A DNA stretch of 64,000 bases from Lingula anatina (GCF_001039355.2 NW_019775565.1:98245-162244); one strand, 5' to 3'; positions 1-14,172 are shown, counted from the stretch's first letter. A program made the numbers and translations. Notes: generated by a model not told the origin, from the sequence alone.

Positions 1-3000
1 TATTTTTGCGTGTGTGCGCTCCTGCAAGCTTTCGCGTGAGTGTTGCGGAGCGGTAGAGGCGGTTTGATGTGGGTATGTGGGTGTTTGCGTACGTGTGGGT
101 GTATGATCTGTGCACTCATCTGTATTCCTATGTGTGTGTTGTTATGTGTGTGGTGGGGGGGGGGGCGGAGTGGGGGTTGGCAACAGAACACGTGCGTGTG
201 ACCCTGTGTTTACGTGTTTGTGAATGTGTGTATTTTGTGTTTGATAATAACTATATCAATATTTGGGAAATGTATCTATTTTTATTTAATATGAAAAACA
301 ACTTAAGCAAAAGAACTAAAAGGATTCTGAATAAAACCTGATGTAAACAGCACCAGAACTGCACCTGTCTTGATGTGAATTGCCGGTGAATTGCAAATGT
401 GATCGCTGAGTGTATTCTTGTGTTCTACCTCTCGCCTACATACAAGCGGTGAATGTACAATGTCCATTTATCAAATATGACTTGCATAAAGAATCCAGCG
501 AAAGCGACATATGCCAGGTAATGGTATTCCATTGGAGATGTAATAGAGAAAATGGAACCAGGGTTCTTCTCAAGGGTAAAGCTCTGACAGCAATGTTCGT
601 TGGATAATGGGGTGTAATTTCACGTTGTAAGTTGCATTACTTCGCAACGGGCACAACAAACTATCAATTGTCCAATGCCGAATCGTGGTATGAACATTAG
701 CCACTTCCTATTCAGACTCTTAAGGTTTTTTCTATCCTTAAGAGCATAAAATACTGCGTAATTGAATCAAACCTTTTATTTAATCGACGCAAATGTACAG
801 TGCCCCTCACAGGCACCGAGTTAGCCGCATTTCAGCTTTTATTTCACAAAAATAAAAACAAAAACTGCGCCATTTGATTCCCAAGGATTATAGATGGGAT
901 TCTGCAACATTACCGTCCATTACTTGCTACAAAGCAGCTTTTTTCTGATATATCGTAATTAAAATATCATGCGCTAAACGAATTATTGTCGTTTTCCTTG
1001 TTTGAGGAGTCAAACTTTATCAATCACTTTCCATTATTGAATCGATTCGGTCTTAGGATCCATGATATCGAACCTGAAAGCTTAAATGATGAAAGAAAAG
1101 TTGACCCATAAGAGGGAAAACACTTCCATGAAATGACGCCACGACCTCTTTGTCGTGGTCGTTTCGATAGAGTTCCGAAAAGTTCCCAGGATCTGCGTCA
1201 TCAGTGACATTTCATGGGTTTCTGTTCACATCCGAAATCTTCAATAATTCATACCTCGCACTAAGCCGTGACCTCGTATCAAATCCTTTCACAACTTACT
1301 TGAGAGGTTTGGACGGGATGTTTAAGTCACTGTTGATGTCTTGAGATTATACCAGTACTAATCCTGGCGTCTGCGAAACTGTGTGATTTGAGTGTGCACA
1401 CAAACACATGGCATTTTTGTTTTCAAGTAAATATGCTTGTTAGTTAGATGTTGTTTGGTCAGCCCTTTAAGTCATCCAATACGTCCCCAAAAAGTCAAGT
1501 TCACATTTTTGACATTTTGACATTACGTGCCGCTGAAGGTGGGTCATGAATTTATTCTTAGGAACCGATAAAGGTAGAGAATTCACGTGCAAAATAAGAT
1601 TGTGATGGAGTTGTTGCACAGAAAGAGAATATTATTGTATTCAGGAGCCAAGCTAGGTGTTTCGTGTCACCTGATATGTCACGTGACATGGCTGGGGGGG
1701 GGGGAAGGGGGTTGATGTTTTTATATCGTAAATTGTTTTGATTAGTGAAATATAATGAACTGATTAATAAAAGGGAGCAACAAGAAAAAAACAATTTAAC
1801 ATTTAATTTTTTAATTAGAAGCAAGACGCCTCCGGCGATATTCAGTGTGCACACGGTCATTTTCACATTGAATGATTTATCATAACTCAAGCATACCATG
1901 TGAAAAATATAGGGCGGGAGTAGAAAAGATAATGTCGAATACTAAGACCACTTAGACTCTTTTAATTACAGTTTGTTATTTCTCATAGAGACACATCACC
2001 AGGATAGCAATTTGCAACAAAAATCCGCATACGTTAGCTTAAATATTCCATTATTTCTCGAACTCTTTGGAAACTCACCCTATAACCATCTGCATGTATT
2101 GCAGTTTCAGGTAAAACCCTGGGTTTGAGAGAAAACTAACCTCTGTTGTTAGCGTTCAACTTCCGTTCCCAATTGCCTCTGAAAGTCAGGGTTGGCGTGC
2201 ATTACCCGAGATGATGTTGCGATACTAGAAGCCTCCCGCAGTCATCAAAACAATTTCAATACTCCTGGCTACGATATCCCCTATCCATCATGATCAGAAA
2301 AATATGTTACTTGTCTTCCCCTGCAAGGGAATACAATCCTGGTCGTAGATCCTTTGATCCTCTGCTTTATTGCCTCGTTTCAACCGATGGCCGCTGGAAA
2401 GCCGGAGCAATAGTAATTAGTTTAAGCACGCAGTACGCTGATCGCGCTCGAGAATACAAAATCCCCCGTTCAGTACCGTTCCGTGGTAGTGCAAGTCAAT
2501 TAAATCCCTATATCATGGTCTGCTTCTGCTGGGCAATTGCTGTCATCGTGGCTTTCTACGGTCATCTCTTTGCTTTGGAGATTGAAAGGGTTTTGAATGC
2601 CGCATCGAACTGAGGGAATTGTGCAGTGATCGTTTTTTCTTTCTTTTTCTTTTCTTTTTTCATCAACCGACGGAGAGTCAATTAACAATTAAGCAACAGG
2701 CACTTAAAATTACTAGACAGTAGCTTAGAGCTACAAAAACCAATTGCTTTGAGCGATAATTCGGTGCTTAGAACAATACGTTTAGTTGGAATTTCTGCAA
2801 AAACGCATTTCAAGCTAAATTAGATTTTTTACAGATTATTTCCAATGGGAGTTTTCTTCACTCAAATTAAGACCAAAACATGTGATGTAGAATGGATAAT
2901 AATATGTCGTCCAGGGATAGAAAGTGCTTTTTACCATCTGGAAAAAGTCTGTGCCTCTTTCTGGTGTTGGAATTTACCCAGGTAACGATGTGAAATAGTT

Positions 3001-4020
3001 GAATGCATCGTTTAATAGCTACTTGCTGTTCTTTACGTTATTTATTTATTTATTTATACTAAAACACTTGGGTTCACTGGGTTCTACGACTACAGATAAA
3101 ATAACAATGTGTTCGTTCTCACGGAACATTCCAATTTCGTTTTCTAGTCCAAAAAATTCAACCAATATAGGGACTATGGGACATCATATTATTCATTAGA
3201 GATAGGCAATTTATGACAGTAACTTTGTTAGATACGCTTTATTACCTATAACTAAGCTAATTAACGGCACTCCGTACTTTTATTCTACTTCCCCAGCTAA
3301 TCTTTGTCCAATTTGATAAAAGCAACCATGCCTTCATTCATTATCTGACATTATGATAAATTAGCCTGGTATAAAAAATATAAGTGATTTATCTGTATTT
3401 AGAGTTTTTCTTGCCTTGTAGTAACGTCCAATTAGCAAATTGCTAATTAGGAACGACTTTTTTGAAAAACGAAATACATTAAAAAAAAATACGACCGAGA
3501 GCTCCCTATGGAGTTAAGCCGTAGGCTGCTAGTGTGTAGCTGAGCGAAGATGTTATGTTGGTGTTGTATTGTTTAATTTTGAAATCTTATTGGAAACGAT
3601 TCTGTCTCCTTTAAATGAAAAACAATTACATCTTCATCCTGACTTCTTGAACTCAATCGTTGGTGACATTATCTAAATTTAATAAGGGCCCGAATGTTCT
3701 GATCTTTATATATATATGCAAATATGCACTGTGGTGGCAGAAACGTGCACGCAACTTATGGATACATCAAAACCCATTCCGTTTTTGTTTCAGAAATATA
3801 TCTTCGATTTCCAGTCAGCTGTCGCTAATATCAACCGCTTGAGAGGATCATCAGTATGTCGCAGTCGGTTTAGTTGACATTCGAATGCACTCATACTATA
3901 CTCGCTTACAAACGACCAGAAGCAGTTCGACCGGTTATTTCAATAACTCTCAGGTAATCAACCAATTATTTCAAGCATGCAATGGGCGGACGTGAGAGTA
4001 TCCAATGAAAATTGGCAAAT
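1..4020. other. No recognisable gene; AT-rich non-coding DNA
   Basis: I find no exon with family resemblance on either strand. Open frames here are short and lack domain motifs, and the longest (2290-2613, +) has no recognisable family signature. The first 240 bases are GT-rich. A G run lies at about 1694-1704. An imperfect palindrome at about 1127-1222 pairs CCATGAAATG with CATTTCATGG around a small CCACGAC/GTCGTGG hairpin. Several TTTA repeats are present. Confidence 0.5.
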
Positions 4021-4026
4021 CAATGT

Positions 4027-4038
4027 GTATGTGTGTGT

Positions 4039-4073
<35 letters not shown>

Positions 4074-4090
4074 CGTGCATGGGGGGGGGG
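4027..4090. repeat. (TG)n microsatellite followed by a G run
   Basis: A GT/TG dinucleotide run of about 50 bases, slightly interrupted by 'ac' and 'gc', ends in ten consecutive G bases. A second G/A-rich stretch follows at about 4230-4275. Confidence 0.9.
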
Positions 4091-4885
4091 CGCAATGATT
4101 GAAAAATGAATGAATCTAAAAAACAACAGGCGAAGACATTAATATTACTTTTATACCTACGTGTGAGTTGTAAAACCGCTTCGTTTTATCTAATTTAGCT
4201 CATACTGTTATCATCTTTTTTTTCTTTTTTATGGGGGTGGGGGGAGGAAGGGGGAAGGGGGGTGACAGTGGGAGGGACGTTTAACTTCCTAAGCTACGAG
4301 GGTGGCACGCGTCCGCTGTGTCCCTGTGTCTCTCCGGATGTCTGTAATCTCCAAGTCGGCATATTAAGTCTTCTTTTTACAGGGCAGCGACTGCAGTTAA
4401 GACGCATGTGTTGAGCATGCGTTGTTTTCTTTTTGCTTCCACGACGATATCTAAATATTAACATTGTTTTTGCCTGCACGCAACTGATAACCTCGCCGCA
4501 CTTGGAAGGATATAGTCACTTCTCCAAGTTTACTGATCAACTTAGTTAGATGAATAGTGTAGAACTAAGAATACTTCCGATGTCCCTTTCACCTGATATC
4601 TACACTTTATTCAATAAATCGGACAAAAGGTGGGGATCTCCAACACATGCCAATATCCTGGATATCTAGTAACAGCTGGTTCAATGAACTTTGGACAAAG
4701 TACTGTTCCTATAAAAAGGCACTCAGTAAATATTCTCCTCCTACCCCACTTTATTCATCCATTTATTTTCGAATTATTTATTTATTTATTTTTCTTATCC
4801 ATTCATATAGGCCCTATTCATCTTTAATCCTAATTTTCTATGCATGTATGTTACACACTCACACTGACATATATAAACAACACCT

Positions 4886-4995
4886 GTACGCCAATCAGTG
4901 TACGCAACCAACTTAGACTACAGACTGGTCACCGTACGCCACTTATATTAATATCAAAATCCATGTTTGTGTACTGTACGCCAATCACTGTACGT
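4886..4995. repeat. Cluster of GTACGCC motifs
   Basis: The motif GTACGCC occurs three times (about 4886, 4934 and 4976). Two of these are followed by AATCA and then TGTACG, giving a short imperfect palindrome. TTTATT-rich stretches with a similar CCTATTCA motif lie on both sides (about 4780-4820 and 5100-5140). This is a small local repeat of unknown role. Confidence 0.5.
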
Positions 4996-5189
4996 TTACG
5001 TACACTGTCCCTCGTACGTTTTAACATTAAAATGTTTCACGTGCGGTACGACCTTTAGGCAGCGTTCACTGTTCACATCGGAGGCGACGCAACGTTCCGT
5101 ATACCATCATTTATTATTTATTTATTTAGGTCCTATTCAGGTCATCTATGTATTTATTCACCTTGGAACCCATTCTTCTACGTTATGAT

Positions 5190-8100
5190 ATACTATTTAC
5201 TCGTTAATATTTTTCTAATAGTGGTTCCATACTGTCGATGAATTTCTCGATCACCCCAGCACCTGTCACGCCTCAGCAACAGGATATTACAAAATGCTGT
5301 CAGATAAAGCCTCTGATCAAATTTTCTTACAGTGTTTTTGCATGCGTTGTATCCTGAACGAAAGAACATACATTGTGTAATTTTGCATACACTGTATACC
5401 TCAATATACATGTCATAACAACTAGAGATGTGGTTACTTATGTCACTGCTAGAGAGGAATAAATACTGTGTTCGTTCTCAAGCAGACTCCAATGTGAAGT
5501 TTGCGCCATGCGTACGTGCAACTTTATGAAAACCTGAGGCACATGCAAACGTACAGGTACGGGTACAAATTTAAGCGTCTTCTTAATCTTTAAACATTCA
5601 GCAAACCGAAGCAAGTTTCCAACGAAGGTTCAATTACGCTTGAACATTGGCTTGCTTTCAATTCATACAATTTATTTTATACTCCAAATGTGATTGTGTT
5701 ATACCATTTTCTTTCATTCCTTGGCAATGGAGATCATGTAATAAGTGCCTGGATCGAGACTGCAGGCACTAGAGTCACACGTACGAGACTAATGATTTGC
5801 TGGGATAAGGACCGTAGGAAGGGAAAATAATAAAACAGTGACACGCAAAATATGGAGAGAGCGTCCTGCTGTGCAAAAGATCGTAAATCTACAGAGCGTC
5901 AGAGAAAACTACGGGAACATTACCCGCGGATATATCCTGTCAGTTTTACTTGGCTGCCGCACCACACTCCCAAGACTGACATTATTTCTGGTCCCATTCC
6001 CCCCTTTCCCGCAAAATCTCAGTTCATATTCAAATATTATCATCTCATTATTTCCATCTACTGTATAGTGCAAATCATATTCTCCCGAGCACTTGTTTAT
6101 ATCCAGTCATCAGCACTGATATTCAGTAATAAATACATATAAACCACCGACCTATTTCTTTTGAATGACATCTTTCCTGATGAAAGAAGTGATATTTTAA
6201 GATAAATTTCTATTTACAAATTTATTAATTTACTTATTTACTTGCGATTCTAGCACCAGTGTACAAGCATGTATGCTGCAATAATACTGCAGGAAGTGAA
6301 AAGTATTGTAACAGACATAAATCCCCAGGGCACAGGTTGATTACTACAGTATATGAATAAATGATGAACTCCTAACTTACCCCTTCAAGCTCCTCGGCAG
6401 ATGTTCAAATGTCTCCTCCCCGCTAGCTTTTTTTGTATATGCAACTCCACGGGAAATGTTTTTAAGGTTGTAAATTGAATCAGTGTATAACCCAGACCCC
6501 GGACAAGGCAAACGTAGCAAATGGCTATTGACCCACGTTATATGTTATTGGTTTGCGAGTAATTGATTATACGGTGGTGAGTACCTAGGCTTGTCATTCC
6601 GCTACGGTCCCGTTCATCAGTAGCGAAGCTAATGGTCTGGTCTTGGCGTTAGATATCTTTCCTGTGCGTTGTATTTTAGAAAATGATAGGAAAACAAAAG
6701 TTCCTACACATGTGCAGCTACCCAATGAACGCTGTCTCGAGATTGCTGGACACTCATCAGAATGAACGCCGTGCCATGTGGAATTTGATAGATTCAACTC
6801 CGAGCATCTGATTGGCTAGAATGTCCCTTACGTCACCGCTGGCTAGACGAAAACAACAATGGCGCGGTCTAGAAGTCAAATCACAATGTTGATCTTGTTT
6901 TAGTCGTGTTATGGAACCAGATGGAGGAGTTATTCTGATTGTTCAGATACGTGTGTCGGTACATTAACAAATCGATTAAAATGTGCACGAGGCGCGGGAA
7001 ATGGTTGCGTACATTGCACAAAAGTGCAATGTTTGTCCTAACAGAGCAATATGATTACACTTGGGCTGAAAACACATTATTTAGTGCGAGAGCATGTACG
7101 TGCGTTCACACGCACGACTCGGCGCAGTGTGGAATTGCTTTGTTCCTACGTCAATGGTCGTAATTTTTGACGTCAGTTGCGCATTAACAGTAACATTTAA
7201 AATCTATTACAGTATGTAGTATTAAATTATGGGATGACATATTATAGTTTACGAATAGGTGCTGATAATCAATTATAGCACTGCACACATGAACATGCGA
7301 TAAAGTTTTCGTGTGCAAAAAAGGTGGGGTGAAAGTGAGGGTGGAAATTGACAAAAATATTACAAAGTCTACAAACACAGAATAACAGTGACGAATTAGA
7401 TAGCAGTGAAAAAAATACGCGGAGAACAAAGTCGACTATGCAGTTTTATCGCACGACACGTGGTTTTTACACATCACCACACTGATTGCAAAAAAAAAAA
7501 AAAAAAAGAGAAAATAAACTTCAGCTGACTTTGCAGCTAACATACAATAATACAGTTATCATGAGCGAACTGTTATGTCTCTTCCAGATAAATATTAGCT
7601 CTCCCATGGGCCGGCAACATATGCTGACGTCTAAACACAGATCCAGTTAACCCTTGCTCGTACATGTAGATAACTGGAACTCACGTCACGTGCCTTTGTC
7701 TTCATGTTGATTTGCGACTGCTTGAGGCGTACCCCGCTGTGACCATCTGCAATCTGTTCGCTAATACAAACAACAGTGTTGCGTGGGATTACGAAGAGTG
7801 ACGTCAAAACAAATATTATTGTCGGTAGGAAACACAGCGTCTAGCAGGTTCAGATAAAATCAATAGGTGTCAGGATCGTCAATAAATATAACGTACTTAT
7901 ATATATGTGTCTGCTACTGTAATTAATATATATTTAATGACTATGTGAGGTTAATGAGTGCCTAGGCATTTATATCGAACTACTGTAGTTTTTCATTGTT
8001 GTTTCATATTGTGTCTGTTGTGCAGCCAGTGCATTCACTTCTGTCGTAAAGGGTTGAAATGACGGCATGAAACAAATTCTTTAAAAGTGAACATATTATG

Positions 8101-9386
8101 CAAAATGTACATGTTATATAATCTTTATTTCCATTACAAAAGTGACTCAAATCTAGAAACAATAAAGTTATAAAAAAATACCAAGGCATGGGTGAGAATT
8201 CTGTCAGCGATTTAGAGGAGGTTGGCATTTATCTTGGTAATAATGGTAATAAAGGTAAAAGTAATGGTATTTCCAGGATGACCGAGTCACTGCTGCTAAC
8301 AGGTCCCAGACCATGTGATACAATTGGTAATAATTTACATTACTTTATACACTTGTTATTTCGCTATATCTTAAGGAATAGAGCTCAGTGCGTGCCTTTA
8401 AGTACACATTTCAAATCAGATTCCCATTTACTTGAACAGATGTTACCAGAATGATACTTGATAAGGTTTAAAAAACCACAATAAACGGTAGTGTTTTCTA
8501 TTTTCTTCCTCTATTCGATGGGCGGGCGCATAATTTAAACCGTTTGATGTCTTTTTATGTGTAAAAATAGAGATTGTCTTAGATCTAAAATACATTATCC
8601 ATTTAACTCTCCTGGTACATGAAAATGCGGTTATGGTAATTACTGACGATTTTAAAACACATCCTCCATTGGGATATGTTTAATTTCTTTTATGATTTTT
8701 CTGACTTATTTTCCTGACTTTACAGAAAATACTCTCCGACGTGCCCACTGCTTAGATTTTTTACAGATATATCTGATCAAGTATTTTATTTTATTATTTA
8801 TATTTGAGAGGTTGTTATATTTATGTTGAGATATTTTTTTTTTAATTTTTTGTTTTGATTTGGTTATATTTAGGTTTAATTAATTTTTGTTCCCCCTCAG
8901 AAAGCTAGAATACATATCTTATATGCAAGTCGTATAAAGCAGGTGGCCAAAAAGCTTTTTAACCCTGTAACAAAGGCAGCGACGACATTTAACTCCCCCA
9001 GATGTCCTTTATGAATAACTATAGTAGGAAATAGCATCACCCTGAGTGACCTGTGCTTTCAACACTCATCAAACACCATTTTTCAATTAAGCTTTACTAT
9101 GATATGCGTATCAATTCAAAAACACGTTCTTCATATTTAAAATGTCGTTCATGTATCTTTCTAAACCGGATTTCCTGCATTATAAACTACATCATCCTTA
9201 GCGGCTCTGTTCAGGTCATTCTAGACTCCCGTTTCAATTAAAAGAAGTCCCCAGTTATGATGGTGGTGTAACTGAATCATGAAGTGTATTTCCCTTTATC
9301 GTTTAACTATTGTCAGCATATTATATACGAACGTCACTTTACCCAGCTGTGTTATTCATGTTATCCGTTATACGCGTAGCTATTCA
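5190..9386. other. No recognisable gene; intergenic DNA
   Basis: I see no exon of a recognisable family. The stretch contains several ORFs under 100 codons without motifs, a poly-A run at about 7490-7507 and scattered TTTA repeats. A short match to the inner end of the Mutator-like inverted repeat found at 31764 (TAGATTTTTTACAGAT) lies at about 8753. It is too short to call a copy. Confidence 0.45.
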
Positions 9387-9529
9387 ATTAACCCATTGTA
9401 GCCCTCGTCATCAAAACAAACGGCAGCCATACTGGAGGGAGACCGGAATCGTCTGCTGCGCATGATCATGTTTACATGTACAATTTAGTATTTTATTTCT
9501 GTGTTTTCTTTGATATTAAACCGAGTAAA

Positions 9530-9667
9530 ATGATGAATTGCTGCAGGGTATATGATAGAGAGAAGATGACTAATTTAACAAGCGTTCACAGACTGCCTGC
9601 AGTGGTAACAATCCAAGGTGTAGGGACGAAAATCGTAAACGGAGGAGAGACCGAGGAGTGGCTTTGA
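9530..9667 (+). pseudogene. Decayed THAP zinc-finger domain (transposase N-terminus)
   Basis: The frame opens with MMNCCRVYD, passes through a segment with the order HRLPAVVTIQG, and ends in EEWL before a stop. This follows the THAP pattern of an N-terminal cysteine pair, a (F/Y)xxxP segment, a linker and then a tryptophan in a 'WL' helix. The second cysteine of the expected C-x(2-4)-C pair appears lost, and the frame stops before the C-terminal C-x2-H part. THAP domains are C2CH DNA-binding modules used by P-type transposases and by derived host proteins. The position 140 bases inside the transposon end supports a transposase origin. The ATG at 9530 was chosen because the motif starts directly after it. 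Confidence 0.5.
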
Positions 9668-11399
9668 ATCAAGACTCATCGGACAAGTAAAGGATAAAAC
9701 TAATTTATTTTACAGCAAAGAATGAAGACCCAGCTGTGCAGCCTTTACCATAAAAGAAAAAAAAAACAGTAGAAAACCAAAGACCGAGGCCGTGTATAAG
9801 TTTGGAGCGCACGTACACTGCATTAGTTACTAGTGCCTAAAAAGTTTGGGTGGAGAGTGTGTTGTAAAAACGTGTGGAAATACCCCAGCAAGGTTTCGAC
9901 TTTCATTATGAAGACTCACTTCATTGCCTTGGGTGTAATTTGTTATCAGTTAAGGTGCTCTTCGGATTTTATCTGCTGTCATCTACCTCTTTAATACCTG
10001 GTTAGCATTATTGTCAATTAGTGTCAAGGCTACAGGACAATGTACACAGCTCAGCTGGGCCAATTAAATCAATTAGCTGTGTCATGTGTACTTGGAAGTT
10101 GGTGGCTTGATTTTAGATTTGGTGTAGTGTTAAGAGTAAATATGTTTTGTAAGTATATATTCTAGCTCAGGTATCATTTAATTGACATATAACTTAATGA
10201 AATGAATTTGAAAAATGTTAAATTCTGTGTTTTCCTACTGTATTTCAAGTTACAATATGAATAAAAATAACTATTGTTACCTTTTTTTTGTTAATTTACA
10301 TTTAGGAAATTGATCTGGCATATTCCCACCAAACCACACTGAATGATTGGGTGCAGGTAAATCTTGATTATAAAAAATAAATAAATAAATAAAATTAAAA
10401 AAAATAAATAAATAAATAAAAAAAAAAAAACAGGTGACAGGTACAAAAGGCAGCTAGATGGCACACAAGGTAGAAGCAGCAAAATAATATTCATATCTTT
10501 GTGACCAGCTGTGGAGACAGGATCTGAACATCAGGAGAATGAAATTCAGTGCATGACAAGAGTAATTTAATTTGATTTGTTTGTTTATTTAATTGTTCAT
10601 TTGTCGTTTTAAAGTTGTTATCCTGATAGCTTGCATACAACAAGGATACGTATTCTATTTATTACGAATTATGAGCAGAAGCACAAGAAGAAATGAAAAC
10701 ACTGTTTTTTTCTCATATTTTTAAAGGCTAAATGGAAAACTTTGCAAGAAATATAATACTTTGTATGGTGCACTTCTCACAGATGGTCTGATATGCAGAA
10801 ACAGATGGCCGGCTGTCCTGTATCAAGAAAAGATTTAGCTCTTGTAGGTTGCGCATTTTTTAAATTGTGACCACCAGTTGTGGAATTCTCCTAAATGAAA
10901 TTACAAACTGCTTAGTAACACCATCTAAGGACTTATATGTACATACCTACACACAATTATTGCACACAGCACATTGTGAGTCTTCAATCAAGCATTTCTC
11001 TAGACATAGATAAAAATAAACCAAACAGGTTTCTCAGATTATGGTGACTTGATTCGTCTTAATATTCTCATGTACATGTTGCATTGCATCATTAAAAGTA
11101 TGGAAATATTTTTCATGTCAGTGTTATCAACTGAAAGGAAAGGGACCCTGATAATCTGTCATTGAATTGTGCAACAATGTCAAAAATGTTTTGCATTTTA
11201 TGTTTACTTTTATTCATACAAAATGTGCATTTTCCTATATTTTTAATCAAATGAAGATCAATTCATGAACTGACTTGTTGTTATGCTACATTGGATATCA
11301 TAAATTAATAAGTTTGAAAAATGCCTTGCTTCTGTGAAAGTCTGGACTAAATAATAATATGCTAACAATGTTGCTAATGTGAATGGTTGAATTCATGGC

Positions 11400-11880
11400 A
11401 AAATATTGAACTCTCAAACAACATTCATGCTACATGTACTTCCTAATGAACCAAAATGAAGTACAAGAATGCTGAAATAATTTCTGACAGCTTCATGATG
11501 TTCAGTTAAATCATTTCTGACAGCAATATTTCTTGTTATAAGACAACCCTGCATACAGTGTACTGTCTTCTTTGAGTCCTAGAGGGTCGATCCCAATGGT
11601 CAGCTCAAATTTCTCCTTACATCTACCCTTTATGTAAAAATTTGCTTCTATGAAAGGCTGAACTTATGATTACACAGTAAACTCTCTAAAACTATAACTG
11701 TTATTATCCAGTGAACAAGAAAAATGAAGTACAAGATAACTGAACTAGCTTCTGACAATTCCACGATGTTGGGATAAGTCAGGATTTCTCGTCTTTGGAC
11801 TGTCCTGACTTTATATGGGTCGATCCCGCTGATCAGCTGTAGTTTTCACATGTATATACACTTTTCCTTTTGGTGTACTT
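11400..11880. repeat. Diverged tandem duplication inside the P-like element
   Basis: Two blocks (about 11400-11640 and 11690-11880) share the order ATGAAGTACAAGA, CTTCTGACA, CGATGTT or GATGTT, and GGTCGATCCC. They are diverged copies of a unit of roughly 240 bases next to the right end of the transposon. Subterminal repeats of this kind can serve as transposase-binding sites; that is inference only. Confidence 0.55.
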
Positions 11881-12016
11881 GATCGCGATACGAATTTTAG
11901 TTTATTTTATTTGGTTTACCTATATTTACGCTACTAATCCCCGTCGTTCTTTCCCTCCAGTATGGCTGCTGGACTAGTGTTACGGAGCAAATATGACGTC
12001 ACTGTAATGGGTTAAT

Positions 12017-13627
12017 ACGTATCTACTTCAAACTAACGGATACTTTAAAGTCTGTTCCATGCCTTTTCTTATTTAAATGATGAACAGTATTGTTTTATTC
12101 ACTGTTAACGTTAGCTTTGCAAAGGGTAAATTTGCAAATGTACAATTCTGTATACATGTGCCACTTTTGTCCTTGGCAATACAGTTAATACAATTAGTTA
12201 TACAAATTTATCAAATTTACAGGAAAATAAGTAAACACTCACAGTCTCTAACACAGTACACAATGTCCGCTATCAAAATCAATAGTTCAATTAACAAAGC
12301 AAACGCACCCCAGTTTTAAGTAAGTCTACGCCCCATTTAGCGCCCATTTCGATCGGAAACCAGAGAGGCGTCATGGCTATTTCATAAAATTATATTTAGG
12401 AAAGGACCAGGTGCTACAACAGACCTGCAGTCGGACTGTGATCTTTTCTTTACGGCGGACAGTTTTGGCCAGCACTGATGGAGGAAATATACGCAGGAGT
12501 TCACATAAAAGTAACTTTCGACCTGAAACAATGGTCATTTCATACTTTTCCCAGAACAGGTCCAGCACTGGCACTTAATAGGTTTATACCCGCATTATCG
12601 TGGTAAACAGACCTAAACTGAAGGTTAAACAGATAAGACCGCGTTTCGACTTCTTTCGTGCAGCCAACTCTAGTGCTGTGCCCGGGTGCTGGTGTTGGAC
12701 GTATTCCATTACTCAACAAATGGGTAGCGATAATGTATGGACTTCATTCTGTTTTTTAGAATAATGGCGCAGAGAGTTTCACAAACACCCCGAGTTTCAG
12801 AGATAACTGGATATGTAATGCTATTATCATTAAGTCCTAAAATTTTTTGGTTGAAAATTATTCCAAACTTTAAGACCAACTTTGCTATATACTAGCACTT
12901 AGTCCTGACATTAATCAGAAGTATTTAAACTTAATGCAATGATGCACCCGTTCTGTAAAAGAGAGAAAATATTGCAACTATTTTGGACCAAATAAGATTC
13001 ATCTTTTTAATGGACTGTTGCAATTTTACACTTAAATTAAGTAGGCTTAATTTTGATCTAAAATATTGTGAAGCCTTTTACGGTTTCTAGAGGCAAACTG
13101 ACAAAAGTTTCCAATAACGACTTACTCTGAGAGTGGCTCCATTGCTCTCTGCCTCATTTGTTTCTCTGCACCTAGCACCTTTTAGCTTCATAGATTTTAA
13201 AATAATACGCACCAGATAAAGGACACAGTGCAAGAGCTTGCACACAATAGCGGCGCGTCACCAGTTATGCATGAATAAGTTCAGCTCTACAAACCAACAA
13301 AACGCGGGTACACAATAATCGATTCACGTATCTATTCATTTATTTGTCCCGAGATAACACAACAGCGAGGACAACTTATCGAGCGTAGGTTAACGTTAGC
13401 CTTTTCCAATAACGACTAATATGGTATACGTTAACATCACACTGCAATTTTTAAAATAAATGACATATTATCTCGTTTTTCTGGAAGGGCTGAAAAAAGG
13501 CAACTGCAAGTAACACCAAATTACACAATATCGTGGTAATTCGATAATACAGGAGAAAATGGAACGAGAAAAAATATTCATTTTTTTAGAAAAAATATCA
13601 TTAAGAAGTCATAAATGAATATGAATC
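12017..13627. other. No recognisable gene
   Basis: Non-coding DNA between the P-like element and the first MITE copy. ORFs on both strands are under 85 codons and have no motif. No long repeat was noticed. Confidence 0.45.
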
Positions 13628-13630
13628 TTA

Positions 13631-13877
13631 GACTGGGTTCCCATACTTAGATCGATCCATCTGGATCAACCTAACTCCCTGGGGTTTCACACTATATTGC
13701 TATCAGCTCAAGAGGCTTAAATTTCTGTCACGCCTACCGAATCAGCTAAGGGTAAGGAAAATTACCGCCTAACAGTTTTACTAGACGTGACAGACATTTA
13801 AACCGGTCAAGTTGACAGAAATTTAGTGAGACTCCCCAGGGAGATAGATCGATCCAAATATCTGTGGAAAAGGTCCC
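13631..13877. mobile_element. MITE family 1, copy 1 (TTA target duplication)
   Basis: It is flanked by TTA on both sides (13628-13630 and 13878-13880). The left end reads GACTGGGTTCCCA followed by TAGATCGATC. The right end is its imperfect complement. Internally there is the conserved stretch CTAACTCCCTGGGG and, near the other end, GACTCCCCAGG. The same organisation recurs at 16378, 31960, 33645 and 35757. A 3-bp TTA/TAA duplication and terminal inverted repeats of about 30 bases without coding capacity point to a PIF/Harbinger-type non-autonomous element. It lies about 300 bases past the stop codon of the Tan-like gene. Confidence 0.8.
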
Positions 13878-14172
13878 TTAAACAGTTACCCATATTCAGA
13901 AATACATGCAAGAAGGCGCAGGAAGAACATGGTTTTACTATGTTAGTAACATTGTCGAACATGTGGGACACTAGGCTGCTTGGGTCCTCACCCCCCCACA
14001 CACCCCGATGTATTTGAAATTGGCAAGTAAAGTATTGATCAACGAGTTCGTCAATGATGTCCACTGTCTGAATAAAAATACCAATATTACATACATGTAG
14101 GTGCCACGCATGTTTTTTTCCATGCTTAAAAGCACTTATAATATCCCACTAAGTTTCTTTTGGTTGACAGAG

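Larger units (their letters stand above)
9387..12016 (+). mobile_element. P-like (THAP-bearing) DNA transposon, degenerate
   Basis: The ends are inverted relative to one another. ATTAACCCATT starts at 9387, its complement ends at 12016, and about 35-50 bases inside each end both arms share CAGCCATACTGGAGGGA. A THAP-like domain lies just inside the left arm (9530-9667), which is where P-type transposases carry their DNA-binding domain. An outer inverted repeat plus an inner one, together with THAP, is the P-superfamily arrangement. The 8 bases flanking each end do not match, so no target duplication is seen. The interior of about 2.2 kb shows no readable transposase core. I infer an old, internally decayed or non-autonomous copy. 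Confidence 0.55.

Noticed and set aside
2290-2613. 107-codon open frame on the plus strand
   Set aside because: No recognisable family motif, no exon-like splice context and an overlapping open frame on the other strand. Treated as a chance ORF.
2818-8790. Short matches TAGATTTTTTACAGAT at about 2822 and 8753 to the Mutator-like inverted repeat
   Set aside because: Only 16 AT-rich bases match and nothing around them follows the element, so they may be coincidental.
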